From contig CANRXB010000007.1 in the NCBI GenBank assembly GCA_947643715.1, forward strand, positions 1 through 64,000: a stretch of 64,000 nt of DNA, given 5' to 3'. The notes under the pieces are model-generated. The model saw only the letters and a program-made list of their open reading frames with translations, did not search any database and was not told the origin of the DNA. How positions within the stretch are numbered: the stretch's first letter is position 1; every line of letters starts with the position of its first letter. Shown in pieces: positions 25,150 to 33,366 of this stretch. Both the position numbers and the translations under genes were made by a program. Origin of the DNA: an uncultured bacterium. GTDB lineage: Bacteria > Bacillota > Clostridia > Oscillospirales > Oscillospiraceae.

Positions 25150-26979
25150 TCACGCGCCCAACACCTTCGCCGCGTTCTCCTCAGCGAACTGCTTGCTGTA
25201 CAGATCGTGATAATATCCCCGTGCTCTCAGCAAGCTCTGGTGGGTGCCCTGTTCCACGATCTTCCCGTCCCGGACCACCAGGATCATGTCCGCTTTACGG
25301 ATGGTGGACAGGCGGTGGGCGATGAGGAACGATGTGCGGTCCCGCAGCAGATGGTCGATGGCGTTTTGGATATACTGCTCGGTCTGCGTGTCGATGGAGG
25401 AGGTGGCCTCGTCCAGCACGAAGATGCGCGGATCGGCCAGCACGGCCCGGGCGAAGGAGATGAGCTGCTTCTCGCCGGTGGACAGGCGGTCGCCCTCCTC
25501 GCCCACGTCGCTGTCCCAGCCCTGCTCCAGCTTGGCCACCACCTTGTCCGCAGACACGGCCCGTGCCGCAGCCTCCACCTCCGCGTCGGTGGCGTCCAGC
25601 CGGCCGTAGCGGATGTTCTCCCGCACGGAGCCGGAGAACAGGTGAGGGCTTTGCAGCACATAACCGATGCTGGAATGGAGCCAGAGCTGGCTGCGCTCCC
25701 GGTAGTCCCGGCCGTCGATCAGGATCTTCCCCTTGGTCGGCTCGAAGAACCGGCAGGCCAGGTTCACCAGGGTGGACTTGCCAGCCCCCGTCTCACCGAC
25801 GATGGCCACAGTGGTGCCCGCAGGGATGTGCAGGTCGAAATGCTCCAACACATCGTCCCCGCCGTCCGGGTAGCGGAAGGTCACGTCCTTGAATTCGATC
25901 TCGCCTTGGATCGGCTCCCAGTTCTCCCGCTTGGGCGAGAAGGAGTCGCCGTACTTCTCGACGACCTCCGGAGCGTCGGTGATCTGGGGCTCTTCCGACA
26001 AAAGGCCGGTGACCCGTTCGATGGACGCCTGGAGGGCGATGAATTCCGCCAGATTGCCCGTCAGGTTCTGGACCGGCTCGAAGATGCCCATGGCGTAGGT
26101 GATGAACACGGACAGGGTGGCGATCTCCAGCGCCTGCTCCTGCACCAGCCATCCCCCCCGGAGCAGCACGATGGCCACGGTCAGGGTGGAGAAGAACAGC
26201 GTCACGGGGATATACACCGCGTTGAGCCGGGCGGCCCGGGTGGCGGAGCTGCGCATGGTATCGGTGAGTCCCTGGAACGCGCCGATGTTCCGATCCTCGA
26301 TGACCAGGGTCTTGGAGGTCTTGGCGCCGGTGATGCCCTCGTTGAAGGCCCCTGTGATCTTGGAGTTGATCTTGCGCACCTTGCGGGTCCAGTGGAGGAT
26401 CCTGGGCTGGAAATATCCGGTCAGGACGGCCACGAAGGGCACCACCAGGATGACCACCAGGGCGAGCTGCCAGTTCAGCAGCAGCATGGCCACGAAAGTG
26501 CCAGACACATAGAACAGCGCGTCCACGATGTCCATCAGCCCCCAGGCGATGTTCCCGGCGATGCGGTTGGTGTCGTTCGTCACCCGGGTGAGGAGATAGC
26601 CCACGGGGGTGACGTTGTAGAACGAGAGGGACAGCACCTGTAGGTGCTCGAACAGGTCTTTGCGCAGGTCCCGGCCCATATACATCTCGATGTGCATGGA
26701 GGCCCTGGTGCAGCCGATGCACAGCAGGCTCATGACCACGATGGCCCCTGCGTAGCACAGCACGAAAGGAGCCAGGCCGTCCAGGGCGCCGGCCGTGATG
26801 AAGTGGCTGATGGCGTATTTTTGGAACAAGGGGAGAGACACGTCCACCACGGCGGACAGGGCGCAGAAGCCGATCATCCCGAAGATATATCGCTTGAACC
26901 GGCCCAAGATGGGCAGCAGGCGCTTCCAGATGGACAAGTCGAAGGACTTGGTATATTCTTTTTCGTCGAACGCGGCCAT
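25150..26979 (-). CDS. Heterodimeric ABC multidrug exporter, subunit with canonical Walker B
   Basis: This 609-residue half-transporter has six transmembrane helices (about 20-320) and a C-terminal ATPase: Walker A GETGAGKST, signature LSTGEKQLISFARA (degenerate, LSTGE for LSGGQ) and Walker B FVLDEATSS with the catalytic Glu. The partner upstream has the reverse defects, so the pair forms one canonical and one degenerate ATP site, the rule for BmrCD/LmrCD/TM287-288-type exporters. By order and motifs it is the BmrD (YheH)-like subunit. Its ATG overlaps the partner's TAA by one base. Confidence 0.93.
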   Translation of the reverse strand: MAAFDEKEYTKSFDLSIWKRLLPILGRFKRYIFGMIGFCALSAVVDVSLPLFQKYAISHFITAGALDGLAPFVLCYAGAIVVMSLLCIGCTRASMHIEMYMGRDLRKDLFEHLQVLSLSFYNVTPVGYLLTRVTNDTNRIAGNIAWGLMDIVDALFYVSGTFVAMLLLNWQLALVVILVVPFVAVLTGYFQPRILHWTRKVRKINSKITGAFNEGITGAKTSKTLVIEDRNIGAFQGLTDTMRSSATRAARLNAVYIPVTLFFSTLTVAIVLLRGGWLVQEQALEIATLSVFITYAMGIFEPVQNLTGNLAEFIALQASIERVTGLLSEEPQITDAPEVVEKYGDSFSPKRENWEPIQGEIEFKDVTFRYPDGGDDVLEHFDLHIPAGTTVAIVGETGAGKSTLVNLACRFFEPTKGKILIDGRDYRERSQLWLHSSIGYVLQSPHLFSGSVRENIRYGRLDATDAEVEAAARAVSADKVVAKLEQGWDSDVGEEGDRLSTGEKQLISFARAVLADPRIFVLDEATSSIDTQTEQYIQNAIDHLLRDRTSFLIAHRLSTIRKADMILVVRDGKIVEQGTHQSLLRARGYYHDLYSKQFAEENAAKVLGA

Positions 26980-28820
26980 TATGCCTCGCCTCCTTCCACG
27001 ATGAGGGCACGATCGTCGCTGCTCATCTGGATGTCGTAGATCTCCTTATAGATCCCCGGCCTGGAGATGAGCTGCGCGTGTGTGCCGATGTCCGATACGC
27101 GGCCCGCGTCCAGCACCAGGATGCGGTCGGCCTGCATCAAGGTGGTCACCCGGTGGGAGATGAGGATGACGGTGGCCTGGGCCATGCGGTCCTTCAGAGC
27201 GGCCCGGATCTTGGCGTCCGTCTCCGCGTCCACAGCGGACAGCGAGTCGTCGAACACCATGATCGGAGCGTTTTGCAGCAGCATCCGGGCGATGGCCACC
27301 CGCTGCTTCTGTCCGCCGGACAGGGTGACCCCCCGTTCTCCCACGATGGTGTCATAGCCGTTGGGGAGGTCCGCGATGGCCTCGTCCACACAGGCGATCT
27401 GTGCGCACCGGCGCAGCTCCTCGTCGGAGGCGTCCGGACGGGTGGCGGCGATGTTCTCCCGGATGGTCTGAGAGAACAGGAAGGGCTCCTGGAGGACCAA
27501 GCCGATCTGACTGCGGAGGCTGTCCCGGCGGATCTCCCGAAGGTCCACTCCGCCGATGGTGATGGATCCCTGGTCCTCGCCCAGATCGTACAGCCGGTCG
27601 AGCAGGTGGACCAGGGTGGATTTCCCGGAGCCTGTGCCGCCGAGGATGGCGAAGGTGCTCCCCTGGGGGATGGTGAAGGAGGCGTCGTCCAGGACGTTCT
27701 GCCCCTCGTAGCCGAAGGTGACGTGGTCGAACACGATATCGCCGCTCAGCTCCACGTCTTTGGCCGCGGGACCGTCCTGTTCCTCCGAAGCGTTGAGGAT
27801 ATAGCCCACCCGGTCCATGGACACGCCGGCCTTGCTCATCTCGGACAGCACACGCCCCAGGGAGCGCACCGGCCATGCCATGGCGCTGTTGTAGATGATG
27901 AACGCCTGGAACTCTCCCAGAGAGATGCTGCCGTTCACCGCCGCCACGGTCCCGACCACCACCACCGCCATGATCTGGAGGCAGACGAGCAGGACCCCGG
28001 AGGCCCAGTATACGCTGAGCACCTTGCCCAGCTCTACCCAGAGGGCGGAGAAGCGGTCGTTCTTCTGAGCGAAGCGGTCGATCTCGAACCGCTCCCGGCC
28101 GAAGGCCCGCACCACCCGGACGCCGGTGAGGTTCTCCTGCGCGCAGGTGGTCAATGCCCCCTCGGCCTCGTCGGCGGTCTTGAACCGGGAGGATATCTTG
28201 CCATAGAACACTCCGGAGGCGAGCGCGGTGATCGGGAGGAACGCCAGGGAGACCAACGCCAGCCGCCAGTTCATGAACAACATGATGCCGATATACAGCG
28301 CCACCAGGAACACGGTGCGCAGCACCTCCACGAGCTGGTTACAGACGAAGGTGCGGATGACCTCCACGTCGGAGGTGCATCGTTGGATGATATCGCCGGT
28401 GGCGTGGGCGGTGTGCCAGTCGAAGCTCAGGCGCATGATATGGCTGTATAGACCGTCCCGGAGCTTTTTCACGAAGCCCTCGGAGCCTTTGGCCAGATGG
28501 ATGCGCATCCCGTAGATGCATATGCCCCGTATAGCGGCGGCCAGTACCACAGCTCCCGCCGCCAGCCACAGCGCACGGTATGGATCGGCCCGAAGCTGCT
28601 CCAATGGCAGTAGCTGTTCGATCGGGCGGGGCAAGTTGGGCTCCTTGGTCCCCAGCACCGAGTCCACGGTGACGCTGATAATCTGCGGGATGAGGGCGTT
28701 GCATACGGTGTTCATGTACGCCAAGAAGATCGCTCCGGCGAAATAGCCTTGATTTCCTTGCAAATGACGCAAGATCAGGCTTATTTTGTCCCGTCGGGAC
28801 AGTTTGGTCTGTGATCCCAT
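26979..28820 (-). CDS. Heterodimeric ABC multidrug exporter, subunit with degenerate Walker B
   Basis: This 613-residue ABC half-transporter resembles BmrC (YheI). An exporter transmembrane domain (about 25-325) precedes an ATPase with Walker A GGTGSGKST, an intact signature VTLSGGQKQRVAIARM and Walker B MVFDDSLSAVD, in which Asp replaces the catalytic Glu. RBS AAAGGAGAGG stands before the ATG at 28820. Upstream, on the same strand, lie a terminator hairpin and a small leader ORF, so expression is probably controlled by attenuation, as for bmrCD in Bacillus. Substrates are unknown; hydrophobic drugs are typical. Confidence 0.93.
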   Translation of the reverse strand: MGSQTKLSRRDKISLILRHLQGNQGYFAGAIFLAYMNTVCNALIPQIISVTVDSVLGTKEPNLPRPIEQLLPLEQLRADPYRALWLAAGAVVLAAAIRGICIYGMRIHLAKGSEGFVKKLRDGLYSHIMRLSFDWHTAHATGDIIQRCTSDVEVIRTFVCNQLVEVLRTVFLVALYIGIMLFMNWRLALVSLAFLPITALASGVFYGKISSRFKTADEAEGALTTCAQENLTGVRVVRAFGRERFEIDRFAQKNDRFSALWVELGKVLSVYWASGVLLVCLQIMAVVVVGTVAAVNGSISLGEFQAFIIYNSAMAWPVRSLGRVLSEMSKAGVSMDRVGYILNASEEQDGPAAKDVELSGDIVFDHVTFGYEGQNVLDDASFTIPQGSTFAILGGTGSGKSTLVHLLDRLYDLGEDQGSITIGGVDLREIRRDSLRSQIGLVLQEPFLFSQTIRENIAATRPDASDEELRRCAQIACVDEAIADLPNGYDTIVGERGVTLSGGQKQRVAIARMLLQNAPIMVFDDSLSAVDAETDAKIRAALKDRMAQATVILISHRVTTLMQADRILVLDAGRVSDIGTHAQLISRPGIYKEIYDIQMSSDDRALIVEGGEA

Positions 28821-28860
28821 GACCTCTCCTTTCTTTCCGGCTCATACCGGCTATGGACGC

Positions 28861-28891
28861 AAAAAAGCGCCCCTCTTGGACAGAGGGACGC
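28861..28891 (-). terminator. Leader terminator upstream of the ABC exporter genes
   Basis: On the minus strand, GCGTCCCTC, a 7-nt loop, then GAGGGGCGC (one G-U pair) followed by six T. It lies 32 bp after the leader ORF stop and about 40 bp before the exporter start, where it would block transcription unless relieved. Confidence 0.85.
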
Positions 28892-28922
28892 AACGAGCCT
28901 AAAAAACAGCGTGAGGAGAAGC

Positions 28923-29021
28923 CTACCCCACTCCATAGGCGTGCAAATATCCCGACTGTCCCCTGTTCTCCACAGCGGCTGCCACATCGTCCGTCTTGAA
29001 CATGATCTTGGTATCCATCAT
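28923..29021 (-). CDS. 32-residue leader peptide ORF
   Basis: A small ORF starts MMDTKIMFKTDDVAAAV, ends HAYGVG and stops with TAG. GGGAGG lies about 10 bp before the ATG at 29021, with a second ATG next to it. A consensus promoter lies just upstream and an intrinsic terminator 32 bp downstream. Its 5' edge (29022-29032) is perfectly complementary over 11 nt to a segment inside its 3' part (28937-28947), so translation would open that pairing. This layout matches a ribosome-sensing leader controlling the exporter. The peptide resembles nothing I can name. Confidence 0.65.
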   Translation of the reverse strand: MMDTKIMFKTDDVAAAVENRGQSGYLHAYGVG

Positions 29022-29054
29022 TTTGCACGCCTCCCTTCGTTCGATATCTTGCAC

Positions 29055-29083
29055 AGTATATCCCTTTTGGAAGGGATCGTCAA
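29055..29083 (-). promoter_or_regulatory. Sigma-A promoter of the exporter leader, with spacer palindrome
   Basis: TTGACG (29083-29078), 17-bp spacer, TATACT (29060-29055). The spacer consists almost wholly of the inverted repeat ATCCCTT-CCAA-AAGGGAT, a possible operator. Confidence 0.8.
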
Positions 29084-29167
29084 GCCCCGATCGCAAGATT
29101 TTTGACAGCGCTGCCCAGGATCCGTGCGGGGGCAGGGCAGGCGCAGGCGTCCGGCACGAAAAGATCC

Positions 29168-29197
29168 TTGACAAAAAGGCGTCCGGCAGAGTATAAT
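29168..29197 (+). promoter_or_regulatory. Sigma-A promoter of the leuA T-box transcript
   Basis: TTGACA (29168-29173), 18-bp spacer, TATAAT (29192-29197), both perfect hexamers, ahead of the T-box leader. Confidence 0.9.
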
Positions 29198-29204
29198 GAC
29201 ATCC

Positions 29205-29470
29205 AAGTAAAAGGCGTCGATGGGAACAAGACGTGGCATTCCTCCACTCAGAGAGCCGGTGGTCGGTGTGAACCGGTGTGGGGAACTGCGTGTATACTGG
29301 CCCCGGAGCCGCCGGCCTGAACTCCATCAGTAGGGCCGGACGGGAGGACCCCGTTACAGGTCATGGCCTTGTTGGAGGCCGAGAGCGCGCATCGGGTGAC
29401 CGTGCGCGGAACTAGGGTGGTACCGCGTAAGTTTTTACGCCCCTGACTGGATGTCGGGGGCGTTTTTTCG
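29205..29470 (+). promoter_or_regulatory. T-box leader, probable Leu (CUC) specifier, controlling leuA
   Basis: The leader has the Stem I signature AGAGAGCCGGTGGTCGGTG (from about 29249), a specifier context GAA-CTC-CA with CTC at 29322-29324 (leucine), the T-box sequence AGGGTGGTACCGCG (29414-29427) and an intrinsic terminator (ACGCCCCTGAC, loop, GTCGGGGGCGT, six T; 29437-29468). Uncharged tRNA-Leu would pair with the specifier and the T-box bulge and prevent termination, switching leuA on during leucine shortage. The start of the leader is inferred from the promoter. Confidence 0.93.
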
Positions 29471-29500
29471 TTCCCGAACGAGCAAAAGGAGGAAAGAACC

Positions 29501-31195
29501 ATGAAGCTGAGACCCGGACCCGAGAAATACGTACCTTTTGCCCCACAGCCCATCGAATGCCGCACCTGGCCGGACAATACCGTCACGAAGGCCCCCGTAT
29601 GGTGCTCTGTGGACCTGCGGGACGGCAACCAGGCGCTCATCGACCCCATGGATCTCCAGGAGAAGCTGGAGTATTTCCACACCCTGGTGGACATCGGGGT
29701 GAAAGAGATCGAGATCGGTTTCCCTTCCGCCAGCGAGACGGAATATGAGATCTGCCGGGAGCTGATCGAAGGGGGCCACATCCCCGAGGACGTGACCATC
29801 CAGGTGCTGGTCCAGGCCCGGGAGCACCTGATCCGCAAGACCTTCCAGGCCATCGAAGGCGCGAAGAACGTGATCTTGCACTTTTACAACTCCACCTCCA
29901 CCCTCCAGCGCAAGGTGGTGTTCCAAATGGATCGGGCGGGCATCACCAAGATCGCCACCGATGCGGCGGACCTCATCTACGAGATGGCGCAGCCTGCGAT
30001 CGCTCGGGGCATGGCCCTGCGGTATGAGTACTCTCCTGAGTCGTTCATGGGCACCGAGATGGACTATGCCGTGGAGATATGCGCCGCTGTGCTGGACCAT
30101 CTCCACGCTACGGCGGAAGACAAGGTCATCCTCAACCTGCCCACCACGGTGGAGAATTGTATGCCCAACCAATTCGCCGACATGCTGGAGTATTTCATCC
30201 GCAAGCTGCCTGGGCGGGAGCGGGCCATCATCTCCCTGCATCCCCACAACGACCGGGGCACCGGCGTGGCCACCACCGAGATGGGCCTGCTGGCAGGCGC
30301 GGAGCGGGTGGAGGCCACCCTGTTCGGCAACGGGGAACGCACCGGCAACGTGGACATGGTGACCCTGGCCATGAACATGTGGACGCAGGGCGTGGACCCG
30401 AAGCTGGACTTCCATGACATCAACAAGGTGCGGGACATGTACGAGCGGTGCACCAAGATGAGGGTGGGGGAGCGGCAGCCCTATGCCGGGGAGCTCGTGT
30501 TCACCGCCTTCTCCGGCAGCCATCAGGACGCCATCAACAAGGGCGTGCATTATATGAACGAGAGCGGGACGGACATGTGGGAGGTGCCCTATCTGCCCAT
30601 CGACCCGGCGGACGTGGGGCGGCAGTATGAGCCCATCATCCGCATCAACTCCCAGTCGGGGAAGGGCGGCGCGGCTTTCGTCATGATGCAGAGCTTTGGC
30701 TACGACATGCCCAAGGCCATGCACGCGGAGTTCGGCGCGGTGGTGCAGAAGGAGTCCGACCGGGTGGGCACGGAATTGAAGCCGGAGCAGATCTTCGCCC
30801 TGTTCGACCACGAGTATCTGTCCGCGCCAAAGACCTATCAATTGGAGCGGCACAGCTTCCAGGAGGACGCCCGCCATGGCGACGCGAGCTGGGTGGCCTT
30901 CGACGGGGAAGTGGGCTACAAGGGGAAGGTGATGGACGCCCATGGCGAGGGCAACGGTCCGATCGACGCCTTCTTCAACGCGCTGCACGACTTGCCCGAG
31001 GGGCATATCGAGGGCTACCATTTCGTGGACTACAAAGAGCACGCCATCGCCTCCGGTTCGGATACCCAGGCGGTGTGCTATATCCACCTGCGAGATCCCA
31101 AAGGACGGGACGTGTTCGGCGTGGGCAAGAGCCACAACATCAACCGGGCGTCCCTGCGGGCCATCCTGTGCGCCATCAACCGGTCGCTGATGTGA
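29501..31195 (+). CDS. leuA: 2-isopropylmalate synthase
   Basis: This 564-residue enzyme condenses acetyl-CoA and 2-oxoisovalerate in the first committed step of leucine synthesis. It has the DRE-TIM barrel signature WCSVDLRDGNQAL, the second motif LHPHNDRGTG and the FTAFSGSHQDAI segment of the long LeuA type, plus a C-terminal regulatory domain (about 430-564) for leucine feedback. AAAGGAGG precedes the ATG. The rest of the leucine pathway is not in the window. The Leu T-box upstream supports the assignment. Confidence 0.96.
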   Translation: MKLRPGPEKYVPFAPQPIECRTWPDNTVTKAPVWCSVDLRDGNQALIDPMDLQEKLEYFHTLVDIGVKEIEIGFPSASETEYEICRELIEGGHIPEDVTIQVLVQAREHLIRKTFQAIEGAKNVILHFYNSTSTLQRKVVFQMDRAGITKIATDAADLIYEMAQPAIARGMALRYEYSPESFMGTEMDYAVEICAAVLDHLHATAEDKVILNLPTTVENCMPNQFADMLEYFIRKLPGRERAIISLHPHNDRGTGVATTEMGLLAGAERVEATLFGNGERTGNVDMVTLAMNMWTQGVDPKLDFHDINKVRDMYERCTKMRVGERQPYAGELVFTAFSGSHQDAINKGVHYMNESGTDMWEVPYLPIDPADVGRQYEPIIRINSQSGKGGAAFVMMQSFGYDMPKAMHAEFGAVVQKESDRVGTELKPEQIFALFDHEYLSAPKTYQLERHSFQEDARHGDASWVAFDGEVGYKGKVMDAHGEGNGPIDAFFNALHDLPEGHIEGYHFVDYKEHAIASGSDTQAVCYIHLRDPKGRDVFGVGKSHNINRASLRAILCAINRSLM

Positions 31196-31205
31196 GGGAT
31201 AGAAA

Positions 31206-31242
31206 GGAAGTACCGGCCCACCAGAAGTGGGCCGGTACTTCC
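31206..31242. terminator. Terminator between leuA and the convergent small gene
   Basis: A 16-bp perfect stem (GGAAGTACCGGCCCAC and complement) with loop CAGAA. It lies between two convergent genes and can serve both. Confidence 0.8.
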
Positions 31243-31243
31243 A

Positions 31244-31468
31244 TCACTTTTTGAACAGGCCGCCCAGGCCCTTCAGCGCATCGCCCAGGTCATCGGCAGT
31301 GAGCTTGGCCTTCACGCCGGCCACGATGCCCTCGATCTGCTCGGTGGGGATGTCGATGCCGGTGAGCGTCTCGAGCGCCTTCACAGGATCGCTGAGGAAT
31401 TGCTTTTGCAGATCCTCATCCTCCTTGATCTTGGTCACGATGTCCTCGATGATCTTCTTGATGTCCAT
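31244..31468 (-). CDS. Small acidic helical protein of unknown function
   Basis: A 74-residue protein starting MDIKKIIEDIVTKI, with FLSDPVKALETLTGIDIPTEQIEGIV in the middle and GLGGLFKK at the end. The central DPxxALxxLxGIDxP pattern loosely recalls Nif11/NHLP-type leader folds, but there is no modification enzyme nearby and no clear cleavage site followed by a core. AGGAGGG precedes the ATG and a consensus promoter lies upstream, so it is a real gene. Function unknown. Confidence 0.8.
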   Translation of the reverse strand: MDIKKIIEDIVTKIKEDEDLQKQFLSDPVKALETLTGIDIPTEQIEGIVAGVKAKLTADDLGDALKGLGGLFKK

Positions 31469-31496
31469 AAAGATCCCTCCTCTCTAGATCCTGCCT

Positions 31497-31525
31497 ATCA
31501 TACAGGATTTTGGGGGACTTGTCAA
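31497..31525 (-). promoter_or_regulatory. Sigma-A promoter of the 74-residue gene
   Basis: Minus strand TTGACA (31525-31520), 17-bp spacer, TATGAT (31502-31497). It is back to back with the proC promoter. Confidence 0.8.
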
Positions 31526-31532
31526 TTTCAAG

Positions 31533-31561
31533 TTGCAGATCCGCCGGGCAAGATCTATAAT
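31533..31561 (+). promoter_or_regulatory. Sigma-A promoter of proC
   Basis: TTGCAG (31533-31538), 17-bp spacer, TATAAT (31556-31561). Confidence 0.8.
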
Positions 31562-31593
31562 GGGGGAAATCGAACGAGAGGATGTGGAAGGGC

Positions 31594-32418
31594 ATGGAAA
31601 AAGTCGCGTTCATCGGTGTGGGGAACATGGGCGGCGCGCTGGCCCGAGCGGCGTGTAAGGCCGTGGGGCCAGATCGTGTGGTGTTGGCGAACCGGACCGC
31701 GGCCAAGGCGTCGGCGTTGGCCGCAGAGCTGGGCTGCGCTGTGGCGAAAGACAGCCAGGAGGCCGTCCGGATGGCCAGGTATGTGTTCCTGTGCGTCAAG
31801 CCCCAGGGGATGGGCGAGCTGCTGCGGGGAACGGTGCCCACGCTGAGCCAGTGCCACGAGGCCGGAGCGGACAAGGTGCTGGTCTCTGTGGCAGCGGGCC
31901 TGCGGCTGGACAGCCTGCAGGCGGAGTTGGAGGGGGCTGGGTATCGAGTGCCTTTGCTCCGCGTCATGCCCAACACCTGTGTGGCGATCGGCAGGGGCAT
32001 GACCGCCCTGTGTGCCCGAGAAGGGGAGGACGAGACTCACGTCAGGGGCGTGGAGGAGATCCTGCGTGAGACGGGGCAGGTGGAGCGCTTGCCCGAGCAT
32101 ATGATGGATCGGTTCGCGGCGGTGGCAGGGTGCGGCCCGGCCTTCGTCTATCCGTTCATCGAGGCGCTGGCGGACGGCGGCGTGGCGGCGGGCTTGCCTC
32201 GGGGGCAGGCGCTGGCCTATGCGGCCCAGACCGTGCTGGGCGCTGCGGCCATGGTGCTGGAGACGGGGAAGCATCCGGGACAGCTCAAAGACGAGGTGTG
32301 TTCCCCCGGCGGGTCCACCATCGCCGGAGTGGCGGAGTTGGAGCGCAGGGGCTTTCGGGGCGCGGCCATGCCCGCGGTGTTGGCGGCCTGGCGGCGCAAC
32401 ATAGCTCTCGGTGGTTGA
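31594..32418 (+). CDS. proC: Pyrroline-5-carboxylate reductase
   Basis: This 274-residue enzyme reduces pyrroline-5-carboxylate to proline. The N-terminal Rossmann segment VAFIGVGNMGGAL, FLCVKPQGM, and the C-terminal dimerisation signature with FCVYPFIEAL-like AFVYPFIEALADG and SPGGSTIAGVAELE are all present. The start is set at ATG 31594, which puts the Rossmann strand at the usual distance; ATG 31582 would add four residues. It is a single-gene unit between a promoter and a strong terminator. Confidence 0.95.
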   Translation: MEKVAFIGVGNMGGALARAACKAVGPDRVVLANRTAAKASALAAELGCAVAKDSQEAVRMARYVFLCVKPQGMGELLRGTVPTLSQCHEAGADKVLVSVAAGLRLDSLQAELEGAGYRVPLLRVMPNTCVAIGRGMTALCAREGEDETHVRGVEEILRETGQVERLPEHMMDRFAAVAGCGPAFVYPFIEALADGGVAAGLPRGQALAYAAQTVLGAAAMVLETGKHPGQLKDEVCSPGGSTIAGVAELERRGFRGAAMPAVLAAWRRNIALGG

Positions 32419-32457
32419 GAAGAGCCCCCGGCCACGACGGGGCCGGGGGCTCTTCTC
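32417..32457. terminator. Terminator between proC and yebC
   Basis: A 17-bp perfect stem (GAGAAGAGCCCCCGGCC and complement) with a 7-nt loop, overlapping the proC stop and reaching the yebC stop. It serves both convergent genes. Confidence 0.85.
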
Positions 32458-33181
32458 AGTTGTCCCAGTTGTGCCAGACGTTCTGTACGTCGTCGTTGTC
32501 CTCCATCATGTCGATGAGCTTCTCCATGTTCTGGATGTCCTTCTCGTCGCTCAGAGACACATAGTTCTGGGGCACCATCTCGACCTTGGCGGAAGCGAAC
32601 ACATAGCCCTTTTCCTCCATGGCGGCCAGCACGCTGCCGAACGCGTCGGGGTCGGTATAGACGGTGAAGCAGTCCTCGTCGGCCTCGAAGTCTGCGGCGC
32701 CGCAGTCCAGGGCGTCCATCATGGAGACCTCTTCGTCCAGGTCCTCCCGCTCGATGACCAACACGCCCTTTTGATCGAAGGACCAGGAGACGCAGCCGGT
32801 GGCGCCCAGATTGCCGCCGAATTTATCGAAGTAGTGGCGCACGTCGGAGGCGGTCCGGTTGCGGTTGTCGGTGAGGGTCTCCACGATGACCGCGACGCCG
32901 CCGGGGCCGTATCCCTCATAGGTGATGGCCTCGTAGTCGTTGGCATTGCCCGAGCCGACGGCCTTCTCGATGGTGCGCTTGATGTTGTCGTTGGGCATAT
33001 TGGCGGCCCGGGCCTTGGCGATGACGGTGGCCAGGCGGGAATTGTTGTTGGGGTCTCCGCTGCCGCCGGTCTTGACCGCGACGATGATCTCCCGAGCGAT
33101 CTTCGTGAACGCCTGAGAGCGTTTCGCATCCGCCGCGCCCTTGGTCTTTTGGATGTTATGCCACTTGGAATGTCCTGACAT
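32456..33181 (-). CDS. yebC: YebC/PmpR-family protein
   Basis: The 241-residue product begins MSGHSKWHNIQKTKGAAD, the family signature, with KARAANMPNDNIKRTIEKA and YEGYGPGGVAVIVE further in and full family length. YebC-type proteins act as translation factors for proline-rich stretches and have also been described as DNA-binding regulators. The start at 33181 follows a GAAGGGA site; upstream ATGs in the frame lie before the promoter. It is a single-gene unit. Confidence 0.97.
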   Translation of the reverse strand: MSGHSKWHNIQKTKGAADAKRSQAFTKIAREIIVAVKTGGSGDPNNNSRLATVIAKARAANMPNDNIKRTIEKAVGSGNANDYEAITYEGYGPGGVAVIVETLTDNRNRTASDVRHYFDKFGGNLGATGCVSWSFDQKGVLVIEREDLDEEVSMMDALDCGAADFEADEDCFTVYTDPDAFGSVLAAMEEKGYVFASAKVEMVPQNYVSLSDEKDIQNMEKLIDMMEDNDDVQNVWHNWDN

Positions 33182-33242
33182 GATGATATCGTTCCCTTCT
33201 TGTAAGGTGGTGTGGTCCGTAAAGTCTGAAAACGCACCCATC

Positions 33243-33271
33243 AATATAGCATATTTCTTCCGGTTTTGCAA
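33243..33271 (-). promoter_or_regulatory. Sigma-A promoter of yebC
   Basis: Minus strand TTGCAA (33271-33266), 17-bp spacer, TATATT (33248-33243), about 60 bp before the start codon. Confidence 0.75.
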
Positions 33272-33366
33272 GCCCCGGCGTCGCCGGTCCACTTAGAAGA
33301 AGGTGCTGCTGGACCATACCTTCGCCGGTCTTCATAAAAGTACGTCGATATACCGGAGGCCCTGTA

